This document shows positions 7,878 through 15,814 of a stretch of DNA of 37,864 bases, piece after piece. The notes below the pieces were generated by a model. That model searched no databases and was not told where the DNA came from. It worked only from the letters and a program-made list of their open reading frames with translations. Each line of letters begins with the position of its first letter. The first letter of the stretch is position 1. Origin of the DNA: JBOGDS01 sp050743075 (GTDB lineage: Bacteria > Actinomycetota > Actinomycetes > Jiangellales > Jiangellaceae). Where the stretch lies: positions 1-37,864 of the forward strand of contig JBOGDS010000031.1 in the NCBI GenBank assembly GCA_050743075.1, written 5' to 3'. The translations under genes and the position numbers were made by a program.

Positions 7878-9896
7878 TTATGGGACAGTGACGTTCCTGG
7901 TGGTGGAGGCGCTGGTGCCTTCGTCGTCGGTGACGGTGAGTTTGACGGTGTAGGTTCCGGTGGCGGGGAACCGGTGGAACTTGATGATGCCGGTGCCGGT
8001 GGTGCCGTCACCGAAGTCCCACACGTAGGTGAAGGTGGTGGGGAAGCCCCCGTCGGGGTCCCTGGTCTGGTACCCGTTGAGGTAGCAGGAGTGCCACTGG
8101 GCTTGGCAGGAGCTCACGGTGATGACTGGCACGGGCAGGGTGTTGGGCGGCAGAGTGATCGTCTTGCTGAGCGACGCGGTCTTGCCGCCGTTGTCGGTGA
8201 CGGTGAGTTTGACGGTGTAGGTGCCGCCGCCGGGGTTGGGGTAGCGGTGCGTGATGGCTTGGCCGGTGCCGGTGGTGCCGTCACCGAACGTCCAGGCGTA
8301 CGTGCTGATCGAACCGCCCGGGTCGAATGAGCCCGACGCGTCGAAGACGCAGGTGGTGGGGCTGGAGCAGCTGTGGGTGAACTCGGCTACCGGCGGCGGG
8401 TTGCCCACCACTACCTGCTGGCTGGTGGACGCTTCCTTGCCGGAGTTGTCGGTGACCGTCAGGGTGACGGTGTACACCTGGTCCGGGGCGTAGGTGTGCG
8501 ACACGGTTACGCCGCTGCCGGTGGCGCTGTCGCCGAACGTCCACGCGTGGGAGGTGATGGTGCCGTCCGGGTCCGAGGATCCCGACCCGTCGAAGCTACA
8601 CGTGTTGCCGGCGCAGCTGAAGGTGAAACTGGCCCTCGGGGCACCAGGATCGACTGGTGCGCCGACGTCGAGCAGGGGTTCCTTGACCCCGTCGCCGGAA
8701 TCGTCGGTCCAGTTGAGGTTGCCTCTGGCGATGAGATCATCGCGTATCCCGAACACATCGGTGCGGTTGTTGGGGTTGGCCCGGCTGGCAAGGTAGGCGG
8801 CGGCACCGGCGGCGTGCGGGGCGGCCATCGATGTGCCTGACAAGGTGGCGTAGCCGCCGTTCTTGGAGGTGGAGTAGATGCATACGCCCGGCCCGGCCAG
8901 CTCCACGGTCGAACCCCAGTTGGAGAAGTCGGCCAGGGTGTCGTCCTGATCGGGGCGGCACGTCGCGCCCGCGCCACCGCCGGGTGCGCCGTTGAAATCG
9001 GCCAATGCCGACACGGTGATCACGTCGGGGTGATTGGCCGGGAAGAATGTGCTGGCGTTCTTGTCGCTGTTGCCCGCCGAGACCACGACCACCACCCCGG
9101 CGTCGACAGCGTTCTCTATGGCGGTCGAGGTGGCGTTGTCGGTGCAGCCGTCGCAGCCCAGGCTCATATTGATGACCTCGATGCTGTCGGCGCGGGCGAC
9201 CACCCAGTCGATGCCGGCCGCGATCCCGGCGAAGCTGCCCGAGCCGGAGTCGTTGAGCACCTTGACCGCGTGCAGCCGGGCCCCTGGGGCCACCCCGACC
9301 ACGCCGATGTTGTTGTCGATGGCGGCGGCGGTGCCGGCGACGTGTGTGCCGTGCCCGTGCCCGTCGTCGCCGCTGTTGTTCTGGCAGCTGCCGAAGCTGC
9401 AGTCGGTGCGGGCGACCACGTTAAGGTCCGGGTGGTCGAAATCGATACCGGTGTCCAGGATCGCGATGTCGGCGTCGATACGGTGGTCGTCCATGCCGTC
9501 GATGTCCAGATCCGGGTTGTCATCGGCGAAGATGCGCTGCACCCCGGTCGGGGTGGTCTGCTCGGTGATGTAGGCGACCTGGTCGGCCTCGACCGAGACC
9601 ACACCCGGTGCCCGGCGCAACGCCTGCGCCGCGGCCGCCGACATCCGGGCCGAGTAGCCCTTCAACGCGTGCCGATACACGTGCCCGACATCGCTGCGGA
9701 ACTGCCGGGCCTGAGCCGCGGCCACACGTGCCGGATCGGCAACCGAGCCGGCCAGCACCACGATGTAATCGCTCTGCTCACCGGCCAAGTAGTCGCTTTG
9801 CTCACCGTCCAAAGACGGCGGCGCCCCATACGCGGAGGCGGAGAATATCGAGGCCGAAGCCAGCGCCGCGACCCCGGCTAGCACTGTTCTTACCAT
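7878..9896 (-). CDS. Secreted subtilisin-like serine protease (S8) with three PKD domains
   Basis: The protein is 672 residues from the ATG at 9896, which has GAGGAG a few bases upstream. A signal peptide covers about residues 1-24. An I9-type propeptide follows (about 43-112). The S8 catalytic domain has Asp148 (AILDTG), His185 (GHGHGTHVAGT), oxyanion Asn276 (VSAGN) and Ser356 (LSGTSMAAPHAAG). Three PKD/beta-sandwich domains with WTFGD or WDFGDG motifs occupy about 419-497, 502-582 and 588-671, each with paired cysteines. PKD domains usually mediate extracellular substrate binding. A short duplication, GEQSDY twice between residues 31 and 44, sits just after the signal peptide. The gene is divergent from a TrmB/LuxR-type regulator, which probably controls it. 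Confidence 0.95.
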   Translation of the reverse strand: MVRTVLAGVAALASASIFSASAYGAPPSLDGEQSDYLAGEQSDYIVVLAGSVADPARVAAAQARQFRSDVGHVYRHALKGYSARMSAAAAQALRRAPGVVSVEADQVAYITEQTTPTGVQRIFADDNPDLDIDGMDDHRIDADIAILDTGIDFDHPDLNVVARTDCSFGSCQNNSGDDGHGHGTHVAGTAAAIDNNIGVVGVAPGARLHAVKVLNDSGSGSFAGIAAGIDWVVARADSIEVINMSLGCDGCTDNATSTAIENAVDAGVVVVVSAGNSDKNASTFFPANHPDVITVSALADFNGAPGGGAGATCRPDQDDTLADFSNWGSTVELAGPGVCIYSTSKNGGYATLSGTSMAAPHAAGAAAYLASRANPNNRTDVFGIRDDLIARGNLNWTDDSGDGVKEPLLDVGAPVDPGAPRASFTFSCAGNTCSFDGSGSSDPDGTITSHAWTFGDSATGSGVTVSHTYAPDQVYTVTLTVTDNSGKEASTSQQVVVGNPPPVAEFTHSCSSPTTCVFDASGSFDPGGSISTYAWTFGDGTTGTGQAITHRYPNPGGGTYTVKLTVTDNGGKTASLSKTITLPPNTLPVPVITVSSCQAQWHSCYLNGYQTRDPDGGFPTTFTYVWDFGDGTTGTGIIKFHRFPATGTYTVKLTVTDDEGTSASTTRNVTVP

Positions 9897-9980
9897 GTCG
9901 CTCCTCGCTGATTCAGTCGCTCCCCGCGATCGAGCGGTGTTGATGCGCAGAACGTTAAACCGGCCGCGGTGAAACGTGAA

Positions 9981-10014
9981 CGTCTGGAAACCGACGAACG
10001 ACGGAAACCAGACG
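9981..10014. promoter_or_regulatory. Inverted repeat in the protease/regulator divergent region (candidate operator)
   Basis: CGTCTGG (9981-9987) and CCAGACG (10008-10014) are perfect seven-base arms 20 bases apart, nested with a GGAAACC/GGAAAC pair. It lies 85 bases upstream of the protease ATG, a suitable place for binding of the divergent regulator or RNA polymerase. Function is inferred from position only. Confidence 0.4.
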
Positions 10015-10067
10015 GCTTTTACCGCGGACCGCCTTGCACTGCAGTTGTAGTTCGTGATCTTCGGCGT

Positions 10068-10116
10068 GTCGGTGCCGGGTGTGGAGCGGCATCTGTTCAC
10101 CGGACCCGGTGCCGAC
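10068..10116. promoter_or_regulatory. 13-bp stem in the protease/regulator divergent region
   Basis: GTCGGTGCCGGGT (10068-10080) can pair with ACCCGGTGCCGAC (10104-10116) over all 13 positions if two G-U pairs are allowed, around a 23-base loop. It could be an operator dyad, or a structure in the protease 5' untranslated RNA if that promoter lies beyond it. Nothing else was recognised in this 317-base intergenic region. Confidence 0.35.
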
Positions 10117-10213
10117 GGCCACGCTGGGCGCCGTGGCCGGGCCGTTGGACCGTGGAGGAATCCGGCCAACCGAGACGATCACGATCTACAACCGAGGTCG
10201 TTAGGCTCACCGG

Positions 10214-11185
10214 ATGACCAGCGGGCTACTGGAACCGGTGGGATTGAACAGCGTGGACAGCGCCGTGTACCTGCACGTGGTTGCCACACCGCGAAGCACC
10301 GCCGCCGAACTGGCTGCACGGCTAGCAGTCAGCCCCGGGCGGCTGCGCGGGCCGCTGGCACGCCTGGCCGACGCCGGGCTGATCACCCGGCTGACCGGCA
10401 GGCCGGCCCGGTATGTGCCGGCGCCGCCCGAGGTGGCCGTCGATGCGCTCGTGGCGCTCCGGGAGAAGGAGCTGGAGGCATTGCGGGCGCAGGCACGCTC
10501 GCTGGCCCAGCAGATGGAGGGCGCGCCGCGGGGCCGCGGCTCCGGCATGATCGAGCTGGTGGAAGGCGAACAGGCCGTCGTCGATCACGCCGTGCAGGTC
10601 CAGCTCGGCGCACGCGAGGAGGTACTCATCGTCGACTGCCCGCCGTATCTCTACAGCGGAGTCACCGGCAACCCACAGGAGACCCAATCGATGCGCCGCG
10701 GCGTGCGCTACCGCGCGGTCTACCACGCACCGCGCCTCGACGAACCAGGCCGCATACGCGACCTGCGCGCCAACATTGCTGCCGGTGAACAAGCCCGGGT
10801 GCTGCCATCGGTGCAGATGAAGATGCTCATCGCCGACCGGCAGACAGCCATGGTCCCGGTCAGCTTCCAGGCCACGACACTGCGCAGCATCATCCTGGTT
10901 CACACGTCACCACTACTCGACGCGCTCGTGACCTCTTTCGAATACCTGTGGCAACAAGCCATCCCGCTCGATGGCGGCCCGACGGATGACAACACCGGCC
11001 CCAGCGAACCCGACCGCGAAATGCTCACCATGCTCGCCGCCGGAATGAAAGACCGCGCCGTCGCCCGCGCCCTGGGCATCACCGAACGCAGCGTCACCCG
11101 TCACGTCACCCACCTCCTGCACACGCTCGGCGCCGACACCCGATTCCAAGCCGCGCTACAAGCCGCCAAACGCGGCTGGCTCTAG
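10214..11185 (+). CDS. Transcriptional regulator with TrmB-like N-terminus and LuxR-type C-terminal HTH
   Basis: The protein has 323 residues. An N-terminal winged helix (about 13-72) is followed by a helical linker (about 75-100), a middle region of TrmB/PLD-like character (EEVLIVDCPPYLYSGVTG, VRYRAVY, MKMLIADRQTAMVPV), and a C-terminal LuxR-type helix-turn-helix (about 262-320; MLTMLAAGMKDRAVARALGI). This double-HTH arrangement is typical of streptomycete-type regulators found next to secreted subtilases. It is transcribed divergently from the protease gene, so regulation of that gene is the simplest hypothesis. A TAGGCT hexamer six bases before the ATG suggests a leaderless transcript. Confidence 0.82.
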   Translation: MTSGLLEPVGLNSVDSAVYLHVVATPRSTAAELAARLAVSPGRLRGPLARLADAGLITRLTGRPARYVPAPPEVAVDALVALREKELEALRAQARSLAQQMEGAPRGRGSGMIELVEGEQAVVDHAVQVQLGAREEVLIVDCPPYLYSGVTGNPQETQSMRRGVRYRAVYHAPRLDEPGRIRDLRANIAAGEQARVLPSVQMKMLIADRQTAMVPVSFQATTLRSIILVHTSPLLDALVTSFEYLWQQAIPLDGGPTDDNTGPSEPDREMLTMLAAGMKDRAVARALGITERSVTRHVTHLLHTLGADTRFQAALQAAKRGWL

Positions 11186-11447
11186 GCTGGGGGCGCGGTC
11201 CCGAGGTACTCCTCCGGGTCGCCCCGGCAGGTGACCGAGGTGAACGCGGCGGAGAAGCTGGGACGCCAGGACATGACCTCCAGCCCGGACAAGTCCATCC
11301 CGCGGCCGAATCGCCTCGCCACGAGGGCCCGCCGGCTGTGCCCAGATGCTGTGGTGGTGCCGCCGCGGTTCTCGGCCTACTTGGCGGCGAGCCAGGCGGT
11401 GTTCGAGGTGTTCCAGAACACCACGCCGCTGGTCGAGGGGCTGTCGA

Positions 11448-11745
11448 GCGCTGGTGTTCGCCAGCCGCAACGGGACGCCGCTGACGACAGCCCACGTCCG
11501 CCGTCAGCTCCGCAAGGTCCTCGGCGACGCAGGCATCACCGGGGCACACCCCGTACATGTTCCGCCGCACAGTCGCGACGGTCATCAACGAGCAAGCCAG
11601 CCTCAACCTCGCGACCGAACTGCTCGGTCACACCGACCCCAAGGTCACCGTCGAGCACTACATCCGCCGCAACGAGCACGTGAACCCACTGACCGCAAGA
11701 CTCCTGGATGCTGCGTTCGCGCCCGACTCGGATCCGACGGCGTGA
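11448..11745 (+). pseudogene. Tyrosine recombinase (integrase) C-terminal remnant, frameshifted
   Basis: One frame reads ALVFASRNGTPLTTAHVRRQ and on to LGDAGITG. After a one-base shift near 11543 it continues as TPYMFRRTVATVINE, then ATELLGHTDPKVTVEHYIRR, ending NPLTARLLDAAF. The box II Arg (FRRT), the LGH and the catalytic Tyr (HY) of phage-type integrases are visible. The N-terminal SAM-like domain and first catalytic Arg are missing; sequence from 11186 to 11447 may hold further eroded parts but could not be aligned. It immediately abuts the end of the AbiE-type operon and its last 20 residues resemble the remnant at the start of the window. Confidence 0.8.
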
Positions 11746-11748
11746 AGG

Positions 11749-12978
11749 TCAGGGCAGGCCGGCGCGGTCGAACTCCTGCTGGAGCCGTGGCCTGCGCCGA
11801 TGGGTCTCCCGGAGATCTGCAACTAGCTCGTCGACCTCGGCAGCCTTGTCCGTGCCAGCGGCGAGCTTGCGCATCTTCGCCAGCCGACGAGCGGCGATCC
11901 GGTAGTGCTGGGCGCCGGCTTCGACCAGCTCGTGGTCGACGAGGCGTTGGTGGATCGGCAGGACTGCGAGCGGGTCGACATTCTCGTAGGCCTTCGCCAA
12001 CTCGCCCCAGGTGTGGTCACTGTCGAGGCCGAGGGAGTGGGCGAGGTTCCACGCGAACTGGACGTCCTTGAGCGATGACAGGGCGAAGGTGACAGCGTCG
12101 CGAGGCGAACTGGCGAGGGCGGCGATGACCTCGTCGCGATGCGAACGCCATGACGTGCCGGCCGCCTTGTAGAGGTCGGCGCCGGTGTTGGAGGACGGCC
12201 AGCGACGGAACACCAACAGCCGTGCGTCGAGCAGGTCGGCAGGTCGGTGCTCGGCGAGCAACGTGCACCAGTAGTCGGCAGCCTTGAGCGACTGGTGCCA
12301 TGGTCCGACGTCGAGAGCCTGGCGGGCCCAGTCGATGGCGAGATCGACCTCGCCGATCTCCTCGAAGGCCTCGGCGGTGTCCTGGAACCATGCTGCGACC
12401 TTCCGGTCGCGGGCGTGGGTGCGGATGATCGCGTCGACGTCGTGGTCAAGGACGGCCAGACGCCGATCGTTCCATTCCAGAACCCAGCGCTCATGCCGAA
12501 CGGGCACCGTGAAGCGCTGCGACTCCGGTGGGTCCGGTGCGAGCTTCGCCCGCACCTCATCGAGCCGTGCCCGATACGAGGCCACACCTCTTTCGCCGAG
12601 AGCCGTGGCATACGCGACCGGGTCGAGCTCGAAGTAGTCGACGTCGCCGTCGAACTGGAACTTCATCATCCAGTCGACCAGCTTGCCGGCCGGGACACCT
12701 GCGGCCGCCGCGGCCTTGGGGTGGAGGTCGAGGAGGCGACGACACGCGTCTCCGATGATCCCGCTGGAGTCGTCGGCTCGCGCGATTACCTTGATGGCAC
12801 TCGCAAGAGCCTTGTGCGTGACGGCGTAGACCTCGGCCGGGTCCGTCTCCGGGACCGCCGCTTCGAGCATGTCCACGGCTTCGTGCATCTGGCGGCCGTG
12901 AGCGTTGGCGGCACTCCAGAGATAGAGATCGGCACGCGTCCTGAGAAGCGGGAGAACGGCATCGCTCAGGCTGGTCAC
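11749..12978 (-). CDS. Helical-repeat protein coupled to AbiEii (DUF6880-like), unknown function
   Basis: The protein is 409 residues from a GTG at 12978 that overlaps the AbiEii stop (GTGA). It is rich in helices and tryptophans, with RADDSSGIIGDACRRLLDLH and KLVDWMMKFQFDGDVDYFEL in the first third. Its C-terminal part (PIHQRLVDHELVEAGAQHYR, ending RRRPRLQQEFDRAGLP) resembles the TPR-like tails of SWIM-zinc-finger-associated and DUF6880-type proteins; that name is tentative. No catalytic motif or zinc-binding cysteines are seen. Being the third gene of a coupled AbiEi-AbiEii operon suggests a role as a scaffold, sensor or extra antitoxin. Upstream in-frame codons inside abiEii are ignored because the overlap decides the start. 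Confidence 0.78.
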   Translation of the reverse strand: MTSLSDAVLPLLRTRADLYLWSAANAHGRQMHEAVDMLEAAVPETDPAEVYAVTHKALASAIKVIARADDSSGIIGDACRRLLDLHPKAAAAAGVPAGKLVDWMMKFQFDGDVDYFELDPVAYATALGERGVASYRARLDEVRAKLAPDPPESQRFTVPVRHERWVLEWNDRRLAVLDHDVDAIIRTHARDRKVAAWFQDTAEAFEEIGEVDLAIDWARQALDVGPWHQSLKAADYWCTLLAEHRPADLLDARLLVFRRWPSSNTGADLYKAAGTSWRSHRDEVIAALASSPRDAVTFALSSLKDVQFAWNLAHSLGLDSDHTWGELAKAYENVDPLAVLPIHQRLVDHELVEAGAQHYRIAARRLAKMRKLAAGTDKAAEVDELVADLRETHRRRPRLQQEFDRAGLP

Positions 12979-13973
12979 GGGCCGGCCTCGGGGTCGAGTA
13001 GAGCTTGGTGTGCCTGAACCCGCGCCAAGACGTCGTCGAAGCTCGGAGGTTCGTCGATGCCGTAGTAGAGACCGCCCATCGCTGCCTCGTGTTCGGCGCG
13101 CAGCGGAGCCGCGAGTGCGCTGCCTGGGTCGAACGCGGGGCCGGCTGCGAAGCCCCCGTCCGGGACGGGGAGATCCGGTGTGAACGCCTGGCTGATCTCG
13201 TAGCAACTGGTGAGCACCTCGGCCACCAGCGGCTTGTCGGCGAGCAAGTCGAGAACCTCCTGGGTACCGAGCAGCGCCCACACGTCGTAGAACTGTCGGC
13301 CGATACGAGGCCAGCCGTGCGCGCCTTCGTGCGCTTGCGGATCGTTGGCGAAGTTGTTGATCCGCAGCAGCTTCTCGATGAGGGTCCGGCCGGCATGCAG
13401 GACTGCGACGTCGAACGCAGCAAGGTCGCTCCATGCCGAGGTGTCGAAACCGGCCGCGTCGAGCTGGTGGCTCAGGAGTGATGTGACGGGGCGGTTGCCG
13501 TGGGGGTTGTGGCCACCGGACTGCCCGAGTTCGAGCAGGATCGCTGAGGCATCGGCGATGGCACCGGGCTCGCCCGAGTGTGCCAGCAGGGGGGCGAGGT
13601 AGGCGCTGCGGTGGAAGTTGCCGGGCTTACCGCCGCTTCGTCCGCCGCTCTGGTCCCCGCGGGTGGCCTCGGCTGCGGCTTCCACCATCGACTTCAGGGC
13701 GCGCTCCGCCGCGCGATTCGACTCGCATGTGCCCACGACCAGCAGGTCGAGGTCCTCGGGAAAGCGTCGGATGATTCGCAACTTCTCCAGGCTTGTGCCG
13801 CCCTTGAACACGATCTCGCCGGGATGAGCCACGGTGATCCCGCGCAGCGCCTCACCTGCCCAGTAGTCTTTCTCGACGGCCAGTGGCAGGACACCGAGTT
13901 GCTCTGCAGCGGCCAGAGCAGCCGCCGCGAACTGGTCGGGCTCGGCGTCCCGCCACGTGGGCGAGGACGTCAC
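12975..13973 (-). CDS. AbiEii/AbiGii-type nucleotidyltransferase toxin
   Basis: The protein has 332 residues. The nucleotidyltransferase signature is FKGGTSLEKLRIIRRFPEDL, with G58-G59-T60-S61, K64 and the metal ligands D74-x-D76, preceded by VEKDYW, which is characteristic of AbiEii. Further C-terminal motifs include LIEKLLRINNFAND and GRQFYDVWALLG. AbiEii toxins (type IV toxin-antitoxin, abortive infection) transfer nucleotides, in some homologues onto tRNA acceptor stems, and arrest growth. The gene overlaps its antitoxin gene by ATGA at 13970-13973 and the downstream helical-repeat gene by GTGA. All catalytic residues expected are present, so it should be active. Confidence 0.92.
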   Translation of the reverse strand: MTSSPTWRDAEPDQFAAAALAAAEQLGVLPLAVEKDYWAGEALRGITVAHPGEIVFKGGTSLEKLRIIRRFPEDLDLLVVGTCESNRAAERALKSMVEAAAEATRGDQSGGRSGGKPGNFHRSAYLAPLLAHSGEPGAIADASAILLELGQSGGHNPHGNRPVTSLLSHQLDAAGFDTSAWSDLAAFDVAVLHAGRTLIEKLLRINNFANDPQAHEGAHGWPRIGRQFYDVWALLGTQEVLDLLADKPLVAEVLTSCYEISQAFTPDLPVPDGGFAAGPAFDPGSALAAPLRAEHEAAMGGLYYGIDEPPSFDDVLARVQAHQALLDPEAGP

Positions 13974-14668
13974 GCGACGCTCTCCAACACGCGAGTCGCG
14001 ACGGCCTTCGTCCGCTGGTCGGGCTCCGGAATCTGCTCTGCGAGGTCACTCCTGCCAGCGGCGTGCAGCAACTCACGAAGCCGAGCGCGGGTTGCCGCGG
14101 GCTCGGTTCGCCCGGCGCGCGCGATCCGGTCGGCGCGAGCAGAGCCCGATGCCAGAAGCTCCAGGAGTCGAGCCCACGCCTCGTCCGGAGGGAGCTCGAT
14201 CGACGACTCCCACGATGCGAGCACTTCGAGCAGAGCCACCTCGGTCCGGTTCAGGCCAGCCTTGGCGCGCGCGGCGCGAGCGGGCCGAGCCACGAACCGG
14301 ATGCTGCCGAGGCTCTCTGGGGCCCTCGTCGGCACCGCGACCTCGGCTCTCCGAGGCACCTGGGTCGACAGGCGAAGGAGATTCGCGGCATACAGGCCCG
14401 CCGGCCCAACGCCAGGACCCGGAGCCAGTTGGGAGACGAGGGCATTCGTGGGTGGGGGCGCCATCCCCAGAGGCGACTTCTTGCCGCGCCAGTACAGGCC
14501 ACGACGAATCCGTCGAAGCTCACGTTCATCGACAAGGCCGGCCAGCAGGTGCTGCCTGGTCGAGGCCGCTGTCGACAGGTCATCGGGTCGCCAGAAGCGG
14601 TTGCGAGAACGGAGGATGAGCTCGCGCTCCCGGGCCGGAGCGCGCCGATCGCGGGTCTTGGCGCTCAT
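13970..14668 (-). CDS. AbiEi-type antitoxin/transcriptional repressor
   Basis: The protein has 232 residues. The N-terminal winged helix (RFWRPDDLSTAASTRQHLLA, then LRRIRRGLYWRGKK) is the typical AbiEi DNA-binding domain. The C-terminal domain contains ARAAKAGLNRTEVALLEVLASWE-like sequence, matching the AbiEi antitoxin fold. In known type IV AbiE systems this protein represses its own operon by binding tandem repeats upstream and counteracts AbiEii without direct tight binding. Two matching repeats lie 23 and 57 bases upstream of this ATG. Coupled to the toxin gene by ATGA. Confidence 0.88.
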   Translation of the reverse strand: MSAKTRDRRAPARERELILRSRNRFWRPDDLSTAASTRQHLLAGLVDERELRRIRRGLYWRGKKSPLGMAPPPTNALVSQLAPGPGVGPAGLYAANLLRLSTQVPRRAEVAVPTRAPESLGSIRFVARPARAARAKAGLNRTEVALLEVLASWESSIELPPDEAWARLLELLASGSARADRIARAGRTEPAATRARLRELLHAAGRSDLAEQIPEPDQRTKAVATRVLESVA

Positions 14669-14690
14669 GGCGACATCCTCTAGTGCGCAA

Positions 14691-14748
14691 CGATACGGGA
14701 AACTTCCTTATCAAGGGTACAGCACGATACGAGAAGCTGCCTTATTGG
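14691..14748 (-). promoter_or_regulatory. Tandem direct repeats upstream of abiEi, candidate antitoxin operator
   Basis: On the minus strand, ATAAGGCAGCTTCTCGTATC and ATAAGGAAGTTTCCCGTATC, each followed by G, occur in the same orientation at 14725-14745 and 14691-14711. They are 34 bases apart and match at 18 of 21 positions. The spacing is about three helical turns, so two repressor molecules could bind on nearly the same face. AbiEi proteins are known to repress from paired repeats at this position. The distal repeat overlaps the stop of the decayed phosphoesterase gene. Confidence 0.7.
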
Positions 14749-15092
14749 TCGGACCCATCGCGATGCAGCACCCGAGACAGGTAGTCGACGGCAATCCTGT
14801 TGGTGGTCCGCGTCAGCGCCTCAGCAAGCAGCCCAAGCCGTCGTCTCCATGCCGAGCCACCCGTGGAAGCGCCTCCCAGTGGAGCGAGCGGCCGTCGTCG
14901 AGGACCTTCACGACATCGTCCAGCGTCCACTCCGAGACGGGCGCTTGCGGCGCAATCGGGTCGTCGGCGAACTCGTCACGGCCACGCTCAGCGCGCAGGC
15001 TCAGCCACTCGATCCCGGGCTCCTGGCCAGACTCCCGATCAGGCAGCGAGAGCACCAGCAGGTTGCCGTCCGGTGCCGTCACAGTCGACCCA
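14742..15092 (-). pseudogene. Decayed C-terminal extension of a metallophosphoesterase
   Basis: The first frame (15092 down to about 14840) reads GNLLVLSLPDRESGQEPGIE, then DDPIAPQAPVSEWTLDDVVK and LDDGRSLHWEALPRVAR. After a frameshift it continues LGLLAEALTRTTNRIAVDYL and ends at the TAA at 14742. These match, in order, the C-terminal extension of the phosphoesterase at 1395-2441. The metal-binding catalytic domain is missing; the homology stops abruptly near 15092. It sits directly upstream of the AbiE-type operon in the same orientation, paralleling the neighbourhood of the MNT-HEPN pair. Confidence 0.85.
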
Positions 15093-15183
15093 TTCACCAC
15101 TGCGCCGGGGGCCTGGCGCGGCGGCGAGGTTGACCGGCCCGGCGCGGCTACTTGGCGTGAAATGGACGATTGACGAGCCGGGA

Positions 15184-15797
15184 TCAGGTCACCTCGACCG
15201 ATCCGAACTCGGGGCGCCCGGTGGGCCGGTACACGGAGATCGTCACACCGAAGGGCGTGGTCCGCGACTCATCCAGCGCCAGGTCCGTCGCGATGCCCCG
15301 GTCCGGGAAAAGGCGCCGGCCGGCGCCGACGATCACCGGGAACACCAGCAGGTTGAGGCGGTCGATGAGCTCGTTGGCGAGCAGGAATCGGACGAGGGCG
15401 CCGCTGCCGTGCACCTGAAGCTCGCGCCTTCGCGATTTGTGAGCTTCCGGACAGCGGAGGCGAGGTCGCCCTCGAACACCGTGGTGTTGGCCCACTGCGG
15501 GTCCTTGAGCGTGGCCGAGGCGACGTACTTGGGCAGCGTGTTGAGGCGGTTCGCCACCGTGTCGTTCGGATCGGTGGCGTTCGGCCAGGAGGCGGCGAAG
15601 ATGTCGTACGTGCGCCGGCCGAGGAGAAGCGCGTCCACCTGGCCGAACACCTCGTCGATGAACTGGCCGGTCGCCTCGTCGAAGTGGGGGACGAGCCAGC
15701 CGCACCGGTCGAAGCCGCCGCTGCGATCCTCGTCCGGACCGCCCGGGCCCTGGTAGACGCCGTCGACCGAGAGAAACGTCGTGGCGGTGAGCTGCAT
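15184..15797 (-). pseudogene. Dihydrofolate reductase-family (RibD C-terminal) protein, one frameshift
   Basis: From the ATG at 15797 (GGGAGGA upstream) the frame reads MQLTATTFLSVDGVYQGPGG, then LLLGRRTYDIFAASWPNATD and TTVFEGDLASAVRKLTNREG. Near 15425 the correct frame changes and continues ELQVHGSGALVRFLLANELI, then RLNLLVFPVIVGAGRRLFPD, ending FGSVEVT. Together they make a full-length protein of about 204 residues with the usual family motifs, disrupted by what looks like a single missing G. It is the last gene of the ArsR-headed cluster. Either a recent pseudogene or a sequence error; the family reduces unknown NADPH-dependent substrates. Confidence 0.85.
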
Positions 15798-15814
15798 GTT
15801 CGTCCTCCCGTCGC

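Noticed and set aside
124..11745. The two integrase tails as attL/attR of one large element
   Set aside because: The two sequences are in the same orientation but clearly diverged and coding, not the near-identical short repeats expected of att sites.
13578..15173. A very long plus-strand open frame opposite the AbiE-type operon
   Set aside because: It is the antisense reflection of well-supported minus-strand genes in GC-rich DNA; its product is Arg/Ser/Pro-rich with no family motifs.
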